Part shown: piece by piece, positions 9,694 to 21,922 of the stretch
How positions within the stretch are numbered: the stretch's first letter is position 1
How the letters are laid out: each line of letters starts with the position of its first letter
Assembly (NCBI GenBank): GCA_028641055.1
Contig: CM054057.1
Span: 330,304,482 to 330,368,481, forward strand
Origin: Alopecurus myosuroides
Taxonomy: Eukaryota; Streptophyta; Magnoliopsida; Poales; Poaceae
Direction of reading: 5' to 3'
DNA length: 64,000 bases
Program-made: the position numbers and the translations under genes
The notes under the pieces: generated by a model
Seen by the model: only the letters and a program-made list of their open reading frames with translations
Databases searched by the model: none
What the model was told of the DNA's origin: nothing

Positions 9694-11966
9694 TTCCATT
9701 TTTCCGGGCCTAGCTAAAAGGCGTTAAAGAAAAGCACTTCTTGGGAGATAACCCATGCTTTTATTTTTTTACTTTGTTTTTATCTGTTTTCTTTTGAGAC
9801 AAGGGGTTTTATACTTATGTAGAAACTCCTTTATATCTTTATTTTCATGTATTAGTTGTGCCAAGTAAAGTTTCTAGCGAAAATTGAAGTTGGTTTTGGA
9901 TTTCTGCGCAGAAAACAGATTTCTGCTGTCCACCGTAAAAAATCATATAAATCACAGAAAGATCAAAATGACCTGAAACTTTTTGTGCTTATTCACCAGC
10001 TAATTCCAAAAAAATTATGTTATTTACGTTTTTCGATCTGAGCAACTTAAGTGCCCCGAAAAAAAATCGTCATTACATACTGTTCTGGTTTTGGCAGATT
10101 CTCCCATTTTTCTTGCATTTTCTCTTTTACTATGTCGAGTGGATTTATTTACTTCACGAAGCATCGGTGGCTGTAGCTAATGTTTAAAAGTATCAATATA
10201 AATTTTTCCCATGCAAAACCCATGGAGTTTTGATTGTTGCACTAACCCGCTAATGCGAATTACTTTGAGTGTGGTGTGAATGAAGTTTTCAAGGGTCAAG
10301 AGAAGAGGGTGATATAACGTTATCAAGAAGAGTGCAATGTCAAAGCTTGGGAATGCCCCCGTGGTTCATCCCAGTAGATTCTAAGAAGACTCAAGAGTCT
10401 AAGCTTGGGGATTCCCAAGGCATCCCCTTCTTCATCAATTATTTATCGGGTCACTTCTAGTGAAACTGTATTTTTATTCGGTCACATCATATGAAATTTA
10501 CTTGGAGCGTCTCTTTTGGCTAGAATTTTTTGTATCATGCTAGATGTTATTTTAGTTCTAAAGCCTGGTGGTTATTTAGTAGCATTATTACTCTCAAATA
10601 GCTGAGAGTGTTTAATGTGTCATTGAAAGAACCATGATTTGTTCTTGTCATATTGAAGCATAAATTTGTGTTGTTCTCCTTTGAATGTTTTATTTGGTTG
10701 ACTTGGCACATGCTCACACCATGTTTATGACTATGAACCAGTCACTTATAGCCTCTATGATCATTTAGGTTTTGAACTTGTGGTACCACTTATGCTTTGA
10801 TTAATGTTGTTTATGTCGCTATGCATGATTATGACTCTTATGCTCTCTTGATTTGTCGCTCCCAGTCTTTTGCTAGCCTCCACCTGTACTGATTATGAGT
10901 TCTACTCGTGCATCCAACTCCCAAAAACCAAAGTATAACAATTGTGTCCACCATACCTACCTACATTTGGTATTTAACTGCCACTCGAAAGTAAATTGCT
11001 CATGTGTTACCTTTAAAACTTTCAAAATTACTCCTGTTTTGTGGTCCTGTTTTAGCTCATGAGGACGTAAATCGAGAATCTTTATCTCACTTGTTGATTG
11101 GACTTTCACACCCAGGACTAGTGGCTTCATTATCTTATCCAATTGATAGAAGAGCTGGCAACGGGGTGCCCAGCTGCAAATTAATAACAACACATTCTCT
11201 TCACTATTTTTGCCTCTGATTTCTCAGTCAAAGCATAATTGTGTAAACAAAAGAGAAACAGGGATGACCTTCTACCCAGATGCGTCCTTATATGGGAGCC
11301 GCTCTTGTGAAGTCTAGTTGGCTTGTGACTTACTGTATTTTCTGTTTACCATACGTTGACATAAGGATACACCTCTCTAAACAATGTTTTCAATACCTAT
11401 GTTTAATAAAATAAAAAGCTGTAGCACATGAGTGATCACTGCTTCCCTCTGCGAAGGGCCTTTCTTTTACTTTTATGTTGAGTCTCCATCTTCTAACTTT
11501 ATGCGCAGTTGAGAGAGCATAGTTGTCATTATGAGTTTAATGTGCATTTCTCCTAGAAACATTATTAATTGATTCATGATGTGTTATTATTTGCTCTTAA
11601 ATTATTTGTTCTAGTCTTCCTCTTAAACTTTTGAAGGTATCCTCGCATTTATGTTTTGCCCCACTCTTAAGGACAAGTCAAATATCACTTTGCTATGTTT
11701 TATTTATGCTTGAAACAAACGTATAACTTTCAAGTGCATTATTATTCATGTTTTTTTGTGTGTTACTTCTCATGATGCAAGGTGATTGCTATGTTTTATT
11801 GTTAAAATTCTATTTATCATGCTTGTGTTGAAGTTCTATGATCTCCGCTTACTTATGATTTACATTATTGATGATCAAGTTTATGTTGGTAGCATGTCGC
11901 CTCAGAAATTATGTGTTTTTATTGTTTACCTACTCGAGGACGAGTAGGAACTAAGCTTAGGGATAT
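9694..11966 (+). other. Non-coding 3' internal region of element B
   Basis: AT-rich, no ORF of interest. It contains stretches related to the tails of A(+) and A(-) (for example GTAGCATGTCRCCTCAGAAA near 11889), the conserved hairpin (11929-11948) and the purine tract CTAAGCTTAGGGATAT before the LTR. Confidence 0.75.
11929..11948 (+). other. Conserved pre-PPT hairpin, element B
   Basis: CCTACTCG, loop AGGA, CGAGTAGG: identical to the A(+) hairpin and ending 18 bp before the 3' LTR. Confidence 0.7.
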
Positions 11967-13546
11967 TGATACGTCATAAACGTATCCTTAATTTCTGATG
12001 TTCCATGTTATTTTCATGCCATATGCTACATGTTTTCCTTACACGTTATGTCATTTTTATAAATTTCCTAGGACTAACCTATTGACAAGATGCCACAGAG
12101 CCAGTTCCTGTTTTCTCCTGTTTTTAGTTTAAGAAAAGTTGTTCTGGAAATATTCTCGGAATTGGAAAATTCGAAGCCCGGAAGTCTTAGAATTCCCAAA
12201 GGTTCCAAGGAGTCCCGAAGAGGCCTGGAGGGGGCCACAGGGGGGCACACCATGAGGCGGCGCCCCTGGCCACGCCACCAGGAGGTGTGGGCCCCTCGGG
12301 CGCCACCCGCCATCGCCCTTTCGCCTATTTATTCCCCCCCGATGCTTGAACCCTAAATATATAACACTTTTCCACGAAAAACACCCGAGGCCGCCATCAT
12401 CGTCAACCCAAGACCGGGAGGGTTCTAGAGTTCTCCCCGGCACCCTGCCGGGAGGGGAAATCATCACCGGAGGGCTCTACACCACCATGCCTGCCTCCGG
12501 AGTGATGCGTGAGTAGTTCATCCTTGGACTAGGGGTCCATAGCAGTAGCTAGATGATTGTTCTCTCCTCTTTATGCCTCATGTTTAGATCTCGTGAGCTG
12601 GCCTACATGATCGATATCATTTATTGTTACGCTACATGTTGTGTTTGCTGGGATCCGATGATTATTGAAAGCTATGTATCTTTATTATCAATCTATCATG
12701 TTATCTTCATGTGTATGTTATTTATGATCTTGCATGCTCTCCGTTGTTAGTAGATGCTCTGGCCAAGTAGATGCTAGTGACTCCAAGAGGGAGTATTTAT
12801 GCTCGGTAGTGGGTTCATGCCTCCTTTTCATATGTGCTCGAGTGACAGAAACGTGACGGATGGAGGATGTGATGTTGCCACTAGGGAGAAAACAACGATG
12901 TTTACATTGTTTACATTACACACTTTGTTTACTGCGATTATTTGTTGCTTACAACTTAATACCTAAGGTTTTTTCGGATGATATTCTGAGGGTGGATTAT
13001 TAGTCATAGATGCAGTTGGATGACGGTCTATGAGTCTTGTTGTAATGCCCGCATGAATCACATAGTAATCACCATGTCATGCATGTTTCATTATCTATCA
13101 ATTACCTAGCTGTAATTTGTTCACCACGCATGTTAGCTATATTTTATGGAGAGACACCACTAGTGAAATGTGGACCCCGGTTCATTTTCCCATACTAATA
13201 ATACAACCACCGCAATTACTGTTTTCACACTGCTACTGCTGTTTTCATATTGTTCTTAAACTGTTTCCACACCATAAATTTCACCTCTTTGTTATCAGCA
13301 AAACCGGTGAGATTGACAACCTCACTGCTTCGTTGGGGCAAAGTGAATTGATTGTGTTGTGTAGGTTCCACGTTGCTGCTGAACCGGTAGTGCGCCCTGC
13401 CACCTCAGTTGCATCAACCTTCGGAAGTTGCTTCTTTCTCCTACTGGCCGATTCAACCTTGGTTTCTTTTCCGAGGGAAACTTGTTGTTTTGCTCATCAC
13501 ACCTTCCTCTTGGGGTCTTCCAACGAGTGCACGGCCTCCACCATCA
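11967..13546 (+). repeat. 3' LTR of element B
   Basis: Starts TGATACGTCATAAACG and ends CCACCATCA at 13546 (1580 bp). It corresponds to A-family LTRs up to the point where those continue through an internal PBS for about 85-90 bp more, so it shows the probable ancestral LTR end. Confidence 0.85.
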
Positions 13547-16091
13547 CTGAAATCTGTTCTCTGAGAGATGATCTCTACTAGCCAAAGCGCCTTCGTTCCT
13601 GGTAGGTTAATTACCGACAACATCCCGATTGCGTATGATCTAACCCGCTATATGCACAAATGGAAGGGTGGTCGGGATGGCCTCGCTGCAGTCAAGCTCG
13701 ACATCAGCAAGGCCTACGATAGATTCAAATGTCCCTTTTTGGAGAACAACATGCTCAAGTTGGGTTTTTTTCGGCGGCCTGGGTTGAATTGGTAATGAAT
13801 TGTGTGTGCACTGTTTTTTACATGGTCAAAGTTAACCATGATCTCTCGGAGGTGATCGTCCCTCAAAGGGTTCTGCGACAAGGTTTACCGCTTTCCCTGT
13901 GCATGTTCATCCTTTATGTAGAGGGCTTGTCTGCCCAGTTTCAAGTTGAAGAGGAGGATGGCACTCTTCATGGGATCCAAATTTGCCCCAATGCTCTTAG
14001 AATCAACCATATATTCTTTGCCGATAACTCTATGATATTCATGAAAGAAAGTGAAGCAAGCGCGAGGAAACTTCAGAGTATCTTGGATGTGTAAGAAGGG
14101 GCATCTAGCCAGATGATAAACAAGGACAAATCAGCTATGCTGTTTAGTAAGGGTACCACAAATGCCTCAAAAAGGAATTTCCTCCGTACTCTCCAAATCC
14201 GTGCTAAAGCTCAAAATGAGATATATCTTGGGATGCCTATTTATTTGGGCAAGTCAAAGAGTAAATCCTTCGCGTATCTAAAACAGAAAATCTGGAAGAA
14301 AATTTAAGGGTGGAAGGAAAAGATTCTATCAAAGGTGGGAAAGGAGATTCTTGTGAAAGAGGTGGCACAAGCAATTACCATTTTTGCTATGTCATGCTTT
14401 GACCTGACCAAGAACTATTGCGACAATCTCAGTGCCATGGTCTGCCACTACTGGTGGAATAACCAAGACGAATAGATACATCGTTGGATACGTTGGGAAT
14501 GTCTGTCATTTCCAAAGAGCGGGGGAGGGCTGGGCTTCCCTGATCTCCACACCTTCAACATGGCGATGCTCGCACGCCAAGGGTGGAGTTTTCTGGCGGA
14601 GCCAGAATCACTTTGTGGGCGCTTGCTAAAAGCAAAATATTATCCCAACGTAATGCAGTCCAGAAACCAGACATGTCCTATACTTGGCATAGTATCCTCA
14701 AAGGGGTGGACCGGTTGAAAGAGGGGCTAGTGTTCCGGGTTGGGGATGGGTCATCCATTAATATCTGGGTGGATCCATGGCTGCCGTCTGGAGACACCTG
14801 TATACCAAGGAGGGTCGGCCAATGTGACCATGGTGTCCGAACTGATTGACCATGAGACGGGTGGTTGGAATATGGAGCTCATTCGGTCTCTTTTCCACCT
14901 AGAGGATGCAATTGCCATCTTGTCTATTAGCATATGTGAGGGCATGGTGGACTATCCTGCTTGCCATTTTGACATGAAAGGTACCTTCTCCATGAAGGCA
15001 GCATATAAAGTTGGTGTAATGATAAAAAAATAGAAGGAAGGGGAAGGATGCATCATGCTCTCGAGCAAACACTGAAAATAGCACCGTCAAACTCGAGTGG
15101 AAACACATTTGGGAGCTCCGGGATCCAAACAAAATGAAGATGCTTGTATGGAGGCCGGCACACAATAGTCTAGCAAACAAAATGAAAATCCAGAGAGTGT
15201 GTGTGGAGCTTGATACAAAATGTCTGTTCTGGCTTATACTGAATGAGTATGATGGGCATGTTTTTCTTAAGTGCAAAAGAATCCAAGAATGCTGGAATTT
15301 CCTGGGGCTTGGGGATGTCTGGGAGAGGCTGTTGGGCTGTGTTTCTATTCATGATATGCTACAAGAGTTGTGGAAGTTTGAGTAGAAGGTGCAAATAAAA
15401 GTTATGGTCATGTTGTGGGAATGGTGGGGTGTTCGCAATAAGGCAAATGTGGGCGAGGGGGTGAGATGTGCACATGACGTGTGCCATCAGGTGGAGAGAC
15501 ATCGTGTGGACTTCATGTCTATGAATCAACCTAAAAAACCACCAGATGTACAGGATCGGTCCAAGCCGCCAAACAATTTCTAGAAGGCAAACTTTGATAG
15601 AGCTTTTGATTGCAAAAGTGGAAATGGTGGCTAGGGCTATATCATTGGGGATCACGATGGTGAGCTTATAGCAACAGAAGCGGGGAAATTAGTGCATCTC
15701 TGTGTCTCTCTACATGCTGAAGTTGTTGCCTGTCTCGCTGTTGTTGAAGGCGCCTCTAGGCTGGTGGCAAAATGTGTTGTACTATAATCCGATGCCTCAA
15801 ATTTGGTCAAAGAGATCACTTAATGCTAGCCTCAAATATGAATGGTCTTCCATTGGGGTGCTGGTGAAGGAAGCAAAGATCAACTGTATTGAAAATTTTG
15901 ATCGTTGTGTGTTTCCCTTCAGCCGCCGTGCATGTAATTCTGCAACCAATGTGCTTGCAAACTATAGTGTTCGGTCATAGTTATCTGACTATGTCTGGGT
16001 GGACTCTACCCCCAGTTTTATAACAGACATTATAGCCAGCGATTCCGATGTTCGTGATGAGTAACGGAATGCCTAGTTTCCCTAAAAAAAA
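13547..16091 (+). mobile_element. L1-type LINE, 3' portion with RT, zinc-finger and RNase H regions
   Basis: The visible part starts in the reverse transcriptase, where element B inserted, and ends in the A-run at 16084-16091. It holds RT blocks, a zf-RVT-like region and a degenerate RNase H, the order of the plant L1 subgroup that carries RNase H after RT. The missing 5' half should lie left of element B, outside the window. Confidence 0.85.
13568..15980 (+). pseudogene. LINE ORF2 remnant: reverse transcriptase, zf-RVT, RNase H
   Basis: RT motifs are SQSAFVPGRLITDNIPIAYD, VKLDISKAYDR (first catalytic Asp) and LRQGLPLSL, all before 13900. The catalytic box reads FFADNSMIF (about 14015-14045) where an active enzyme has F/YADD, so the second Asp is Asn. 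Further on are YLGMPIYLG, GGGLGFPDL (about 14520) and a zf-RVT-like stretch (about 15120-15330, KMKMLVWRPAHNSLANK). From about 15590 an RNase H-like stretch follows (FDCKSGNGG, HAEVVACLAVVEGA). Several stops and frameshifts separate the blocks, so it cannot encode a working protein. Confidence 0.8.
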
Positions 16092-17082
16092 GCTAGGTAA
16101 CAATATCACAAACATATTTTAACTTGAAACACATAATCTAATAAAGGTAAGGAAAGAAGTACATTAGCGTGTAACACAATTTACACCCTTTCCATGCTAT
16201 ACTAGACAGTTCCCGAAAACATGGACATCGAAAACATATCGTGTGCCTGCATAGCCAAGTGTCATGCAAGCAGGGGAAAACCACATGGCCCGAGTTTAGT
16301 TCTTCTAAAATGCCGCGAGGGCAGAGTATATGTAGCTTAATCGGTTTAGAACTATAAATACTTATTTTTTTCAACTAATTGATAAACATATATTAGCTAG
16401 GGTAATCTCACTACTTTTATGATCATATCAATATAGTGTTTACATGGATGGTTTTCTGTATTGATTGAGTAATAGTTATTTCCCGGTCGTTAGAGAATAG
16501 AAAATTTGATGCTTAATTACTTGCTAGATAATATGCACCGCTCTAGAGTTTGGGCGTATACTGCATGCCTTGGAGAGGGGAGTTCTGCTCCTAGTTCCTT
16601 CCCTTATTTACCCTCTTGACCTCTCTGATCCACAATGCCACATCTCTTCTCTCTTTCCCTCTCCCTCAACCTCTTGTCGAGCCTAGTTTTCTTTATTCCT
16701 ATTGACGAGGAATTCCCCTTGGAGACATTCACCATTGTCGGCGCACGTCAACATCAAGAAAGGTGTCGACACCCCGATAATTCAATTAATCTATGCCTAA
16801 AGCCCATGAGAGTTTTTAGTTGGCTGCCATGCATGGTGAGCCTTCAGGTGGCAGACACCATCTCGATTTATTGATGTTGTATCAGTATATACATTTCAAC
16901 AGATAATTAACTTTGCAGATAGGCTATATATAACATGGCTCATTGATCATCATCTTCTCTTTATTATTGGAGCCAAATGTAGTAGCCCGGCCTGAAGAAT
17001 TGATGGTCCTCTGCACCGTAATTTAAAGTTATCATATATATCAGCATATACATGTCAATAGATAATTAACTTCACAGATAGG
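16092..17082. other. Unassigned AT-rich spacer
   Basis: No convincing gene. It holds an imperfect direct repeat of about 44 bp (16880-16923 and 17039-17082, both containing AGATAATTAACTT), and a short frame from 16635 with no recognisable domain. It may be host DNA flanking the LINE. Confidence 0.5.
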
Positions 17083-17881
17083 TGATACGTCTCAAACGTA
17101 TCTATAATTTATGATGTTCCATGTTGTTTTCATGCCATATGCTACATGTTTTCTATACACATTATCTCATTTTTATGGATTTCCTGGGACTAACCTATTA
17201 AAAAGATGCCACAGAGCCAGTTTTCTGTTGTTTTTGGTTTTAGAAAAGTTGTTCTGGAAATATTCTCGGAATTGGACGAAACAAAATCCTAGGACCTAAG
17301 AAGTTTGTCACGTACATGGAGTCCGGAGGATACCCGGCGAGGGGGCCACAGGGTGGCCACACCATAGGGTGGCGCGGGTCCACCCAACCGTGCCACCAGG
17401 TGGTGTGGGCCCCCTGGCCACCCACCGACATCGCCCCTTCGCCTATTTATTCCCCTGAGGCATAAACCCTAAAATATCCGTCCTCCATCCACGAAAAGTT
17501 ATGTAGCTCCGCCGCTATCGCCCCAAGTTTCAGGGGAGATAAATCTTTGTTCTGACGCCCTGCCGGGATGGGGAAGTGCCCCCGGAGCTATCTCCATCGA
17601 CTCCACCACCATTTTCATCGCCATTGCTGACTCCCATGATGAGGAGGGAGTACTTCTCTTCTGGGTTGAGGGCTCTACCAGTAGCTATGTGTCTTATCTC
17701 TCTCTCCCATGGTGTGATATTTATGTGATCACGAGCTTTGTAATCTAGTTGAATAAGTAGATGGTACTCTTCATCTATTATTCTACTCAAGTGGTTTTGT
17801 TATGAGATCTCCGTACACATTGTGATCACGGTGTACCGTGTGAATGATTTATATATTTTCTGTTGGATGACCCTATGAAAT
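17083..17881 (+). repeat. LTR fragment C, TGATACGT family, 3'-truncated
   Basis: Opens TGATACGTCTCAAACG and contains the family signatures GGGACTAACCTATTAA, TTCTGGAAATATTCTCGG and TTCGCCTATTTATTCCCC. The 3' half (from about 17630) differs from the A and B LTRs. It stops where the element D 3' LTR begins at about 17882, and no PBS or internal region follows. Confidence 0.7.
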
Positions 17882-17945
17882 TTGTTGCCACACATTTTTG
17901 TCTCTTTTAACTACAGTACAAGGATCCAAAAACTGGGGTGTGACA
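17882..17945 (-). repeat. Truncated 3' LTR of element D
   Basis: Only the first 64 bp of the LTR (minus-strand sense) remain, matching 34530-34593. The purine tract next to it on the internal side confirms this is the 3' LTR. Everything distal is replaced by LTR fragment C. Confidence 0.75.
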
Positions 17946-18425
17946 AATCTTCCCCCCTTAAATGAATCTCGTCCCGAGATTCACAATCAGGAAAAAAGAG
18001 AGTGTGGCCAAGACAAGAGTTTTAGAACATTAGTCTACAAAACAGCTGCCTGGTGGTTGGTAACATTAAGCATAGGTGCTTCCCCCCTTTGATTAATCTT
18101 ACCAAAATACACTGGTAGGCTAGCTTTCCAAGGGTTTGGGTGCCATGTTCTAAACCTAAACTTATTGTTCCTCAAAACCAAGGTAGTCATCCATAGGTTA
18201 CTCTTTAGACATTGATCTTATTAAATTCCAATCTCATATCTCTCATAGGGTTTCCACTATCAACTAGTTATTAGAACCATCACTGGGATATCAGGCTAGG
18301 ATTATCAATCCACTATTATCTCCTTTGGGATATAAATTCTCTCATCAATCTATAGTTTAATCTATCGGATATCCACCAATATTATTAAACATGAGCTTTC
18401 CATTGCTCCTTTCCTAAAACTCCGG
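17946..18425 (-). other. 3' internal region of element D, distal piece
   Basis: Begins with the polypurine tract and has no coding potential. It continues on the other side of element A(-) at 25814; the two sides share the TSD GTGGT. Confidence 0.65.
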
Positions 18426-18430
18426 GTGGT

Positions 18431-20102
18431 TGCTACGCCTTGATGGTGCCTTGATGGGGAGACTTATTGATAATGATGAATTTTAAGTCCCCGGCAACGG
18501 TGCCGGAAATTCTTGATGCTTGTGATGGCGTGTTGGGAACCCCAAGAGGAGGGTGTGATGAGTACAACGGTAAGAATTTCCCTCAGTTAAGAACCAAGGT
18601 TATCAATCCAGTAGGAGAAACAGGATCTTCAGAAGGTTGATGCCACTGACGGTGGTGATGGCACGTCACCGGTGTCAGCAACAACGCGGATCCTGCACAC
18701 AGCACAACCAAAATACTTTGTCCCAACGGTACAGTGAGGTTGTCAATCTCACCGGTCTTGCTGAAAACAAAGATTAGACGTATAGTGTGGAAAATGGTGT
18801 ATGCTTGCAGTAAGTAAAGAAAGCAGGGAATTGTAGTGGTTTGTTTAATAGTGTAGGAAAATGGACCGGGGTTCATAGGTTCACTAGTGGTGTCTCTCCA
18901 TAAAAGATAGCATGCTGGGTGAACAAATTACAGCTGGGCAATTGACAAATAGACGTTGCACCGTAGTGCACATTCATGACATGATGGCTACTATGATATT
19001 TAGTGCGGGCATTACAACAATATACATAGACCGTAATCCAACTGCATCTATGACTAATAATCCACCCTCAGCTTATCATCCGAACCCCCTTTGGTATTAA
19101 GTTGCAAGCAACAGATAATCGCATTGAGCAATGTGTGTAATGTAAGCAATGATTGTCCACGCAGGCACTCACACCGCTGTTTTCTCCCTTGTGGCAACAA
19201 CACATCCCCCCCGTAATGTTTCTGTCACTCGACCACATGCAAAAAGGAGGCATGAAACAAACTATCGAGCATAAATACTCCCTCTTGGAGTCACTAGCAG
19301 CTACTTGGCCAGAGCAACCACTAGCAACGGAAAGCATGCAAGATCACAAATAACATATGAAATAAAGACTATAGTCAACTTGGCATAAGTTCACTATTCA
19401 TCGGATCCCAGCAAACACAGCACATAGAATGACATCAGGACAATCTTGATCATGTTAGGCAGCTCATGAGATCTAAACATTGAGGCATTGGAGGAGAAGA
19501 CAACCATCTAGCTACTGCTATGGACCCGTAGTCCAAGGATGAACTACTCACGCATCACTCCGGAGGCATGCATGGTGATGAAGAGGCCTCCGGTGATGAT
19601 CTCCTCTCCGCTAGGGTGCCGGGAGACAGCTTCAAAACCCCCCTGGTCTAGGGATGACGACAACGGCGGCTGGGGAACTTTTCAGGGATGTTTGATCAGG
19701 TACCTAGGGTTTTCCTTCGGAGGGGAATAAATAGGCGAAAGGGCGACATCGGTGGGCGACCAGGGGGGCCCTCACCACCCCAGGCGCGGCCTAGGGTGGG
19801 GGCGCGCCTGGCTATGGTGAGCCCACCCTGGTGCCCGTCTTCGACTCATCTTCGGACTTCTGGATGCTTCCGGTGAAAATAGGAACTTCGGGATTCGTGG
19901 GGTCCAATTCCGAGAATATTTCCAGAACAACTTTTCTGAAATAAAAACCAACAGAAAACACGGAACTCGCACTTGGCATCTTGTTAATAGGTTAGTCCCG
20001 GATAACGTGTAAAAATGCTATAAAGAAGGGAGAAAACATGTAGAAATTGGCATAATATCAACATGGAACATCAGAAATTATAGATACGTTGTAGACGTAT
20101 CA
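18431..20102 (-). repeat. 3' LTR of element A(-)
   Basis: 1672 bp, ending (plus-strand left edge) TGCTACGCC and starting (right edge) ...GACGTATCA. An internal PBS-like sequence lies at 18489-18505. It matches the 1674 bp 5' LTR closely with scattered substitutions. Confidence 0.9.
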
Positions 20103-21922
20103 AGCATCCCCAAGCTTAGTTCCTACTCGACCTCGAGTAGGTAAACGATAAAACAAAAAAAATTCTGAGGTTACATGCTACCACGCAATCTTGATCATAA
20201 TATGTAAAGCAGAGCATGTAAACTAGGATCAAATGAACTAAAGCTATGATCTATATTTGATATCAACAAGTAATGCATAACCAAATAAGAAGAAATAATC
20301 AAAACTTTTAATGAATCAATACTAAAAGACTATCAACCGTGCAAAGTTTATTAGAGATTATTTAAGCTTTCAAGAACAACAATATCATGCACATCAAACG
20401 ATCTTCACAACCCCTGTTAGGATCAAGTCAAGCTTTCCACACGATGCAATGCTTGAATCTTAAACTATTTGCGCACTAAAAACAAGCAAGTGTATAGCGT
20501 TGGTCCCTGGCACCGGGATGTTATGGCAAACAGAACATTATGGGGGGTTTGGAAGGTCAATGGAAGAAAGGCGCACAAAGCTGAAAGTGGTCATTAGACA
20601 AGAGAAAGTCTTACAACCGAAGCTATGCAAGGAGTAGGGATTGCCACACAACGGATGCACATAGAGCTATAGGTGTATGAAAGCTCTCCAATGGAACTAG
20701 TGGGGGTGCATCCAACTTGCTTGCCCACGAAGACCTAGAGATCATTTGAGGAGGCTCATCATTGGAATATACAAGCCAAGTTCTATAATGTTAAGTTCCC
20801 CACATAGTTATGAATGAATGATAATATGAAAAATTTCTCCAAACTGAAGCATTGGTGCTAAACATGAAGCACAAGTGTGGTATAAAGGATAGTGATGTGC
20901 CCCCTCTCTCTTTATTCTCTCTTTGGCCCTTTTTTCTTTTTCTTTTTGGGCTTTTTCATTTTATTTTATTTTATATATCCTCACCGGTAGGGCAACATCC
21001 TATATTACAATGAATCATCACACTTTTAGTACTGATAACTCATAATGGAATATCTCTGATGTATCCAACTGCATGCTCCTGCCAGTTTAGCAGTATGCAT
21101 AAATAACCATGAAGCTCATCATCAAGTAACATAATGGAGGTGGATGTTGTGCAGCAATATATCTCGGAATGGCTATGGAAATGCCATGATAGGTAGGTAT
21201 GGTGGCTGTTTTGAGGAAGAATATATGGGCTTATGTGTAGGAGAACAAAGTCCTCCCACGGGATTTGGATGCACTCTCGAAGTTTGCACCAACTCTCAAT
21301 GTGAGAAGTGTCAGGAGCCACAACATAGACTCACAAGCCTAACACTCATAAACACATTAGCTACTGTCACAACTTCTTTTAAAACTCTTTTTCTCTAAAG
21401 AACGCCAAAAGAAAGAGATTAAGATGCAAATGCAATTATTGGCAGAAATCTGTCAAAACAGGACAGCAGGTAAAGATGATTTTTTCAAAAATCTTCTATT
21501 GCTCAAATCAAAAAAATTTCAACTAAGAAAAGTTGCGTATATAGCCCAGTATTACGCACAAAACAACTCAGGTAATTTTGAATTTTCTGTGATTTTATAC
21601 AAATTTAACAGTGGACAGCAGAAATATGTTCCCTGCGCAGAAATCCGAAATATAGTCTCAACTTTCCTCTAGAGGCTTTACTTGGCTCAACAAAGACACA
21701 CAAGAAAATATATAGCAGGGTTGCTAAGGTAACAGACAACACCCAGGTGCAAAGCACACAGAAAAAACAACGGAAAACAGGTTGAAAACGGAGAAATAAA
21801 ACGAGCTGTCTCCCGGTAGCGCTTTTCTTTAACGCCTTTCAGCTAGGCATAGAAAAAAACTCAAGTATTTTCAAGTGAGGAAGCATCAACATCATAACTT
21901 GCTATAATAACAGAGTCAAAAG
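20103..21922 (-). other. Non-coding 3' internal region of element A(-)
   Basis: AT-rich tail from the end of the protease to the 3' LTR. It contains the pre-PPT hairpin (20122-20141) and the site homologous to the one used by the Tat-like insertion in A(+), near 21139-21143 (GGTGGAT). No ORF of note. Confidence 0.75.
20122..20141 (-). other. Conserved pre-PPT hairpin, element A(-)
   Basis: On the minus strand CCTACTCG, loop AGGT, CGAGTAGG: the same 8 bp stem as in A(+) and B with one loop change, 19 bp before the LTR. Confidence 0.7.

Larger units (their letters stand above)
6430..13546 (+). mobile_element. Element B: non-autonomous gag-protease LTR retrotransposon (Athila-like)
   Basis: In order: truncated 5' LTR (6430-7409), degenerate tRNA-Asp PBS (7416-7432), gag and protease reading frames (7604-9693), a 2.3 kb non-coding 3' region, and a complete 3' LTR (11967-13546). 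No reverse transcriptase, RNase H or integrase can be found between the protease and the 3' LTR, so the element would depend on an autonomous partner. The 5' LTR start is missing because element A(+) inserted into it. The right flank CTGAA (13547-13551) is the expected target duplication, inside a LINE. Confidence 0.85.

Noticed and set aside
16880..17082. 44 bp direct repeat as a target duplication of LTR fragment C
   Set aside because: Too long and imperfect for an LTR element duplication; it lies only on one side of the LTR start.
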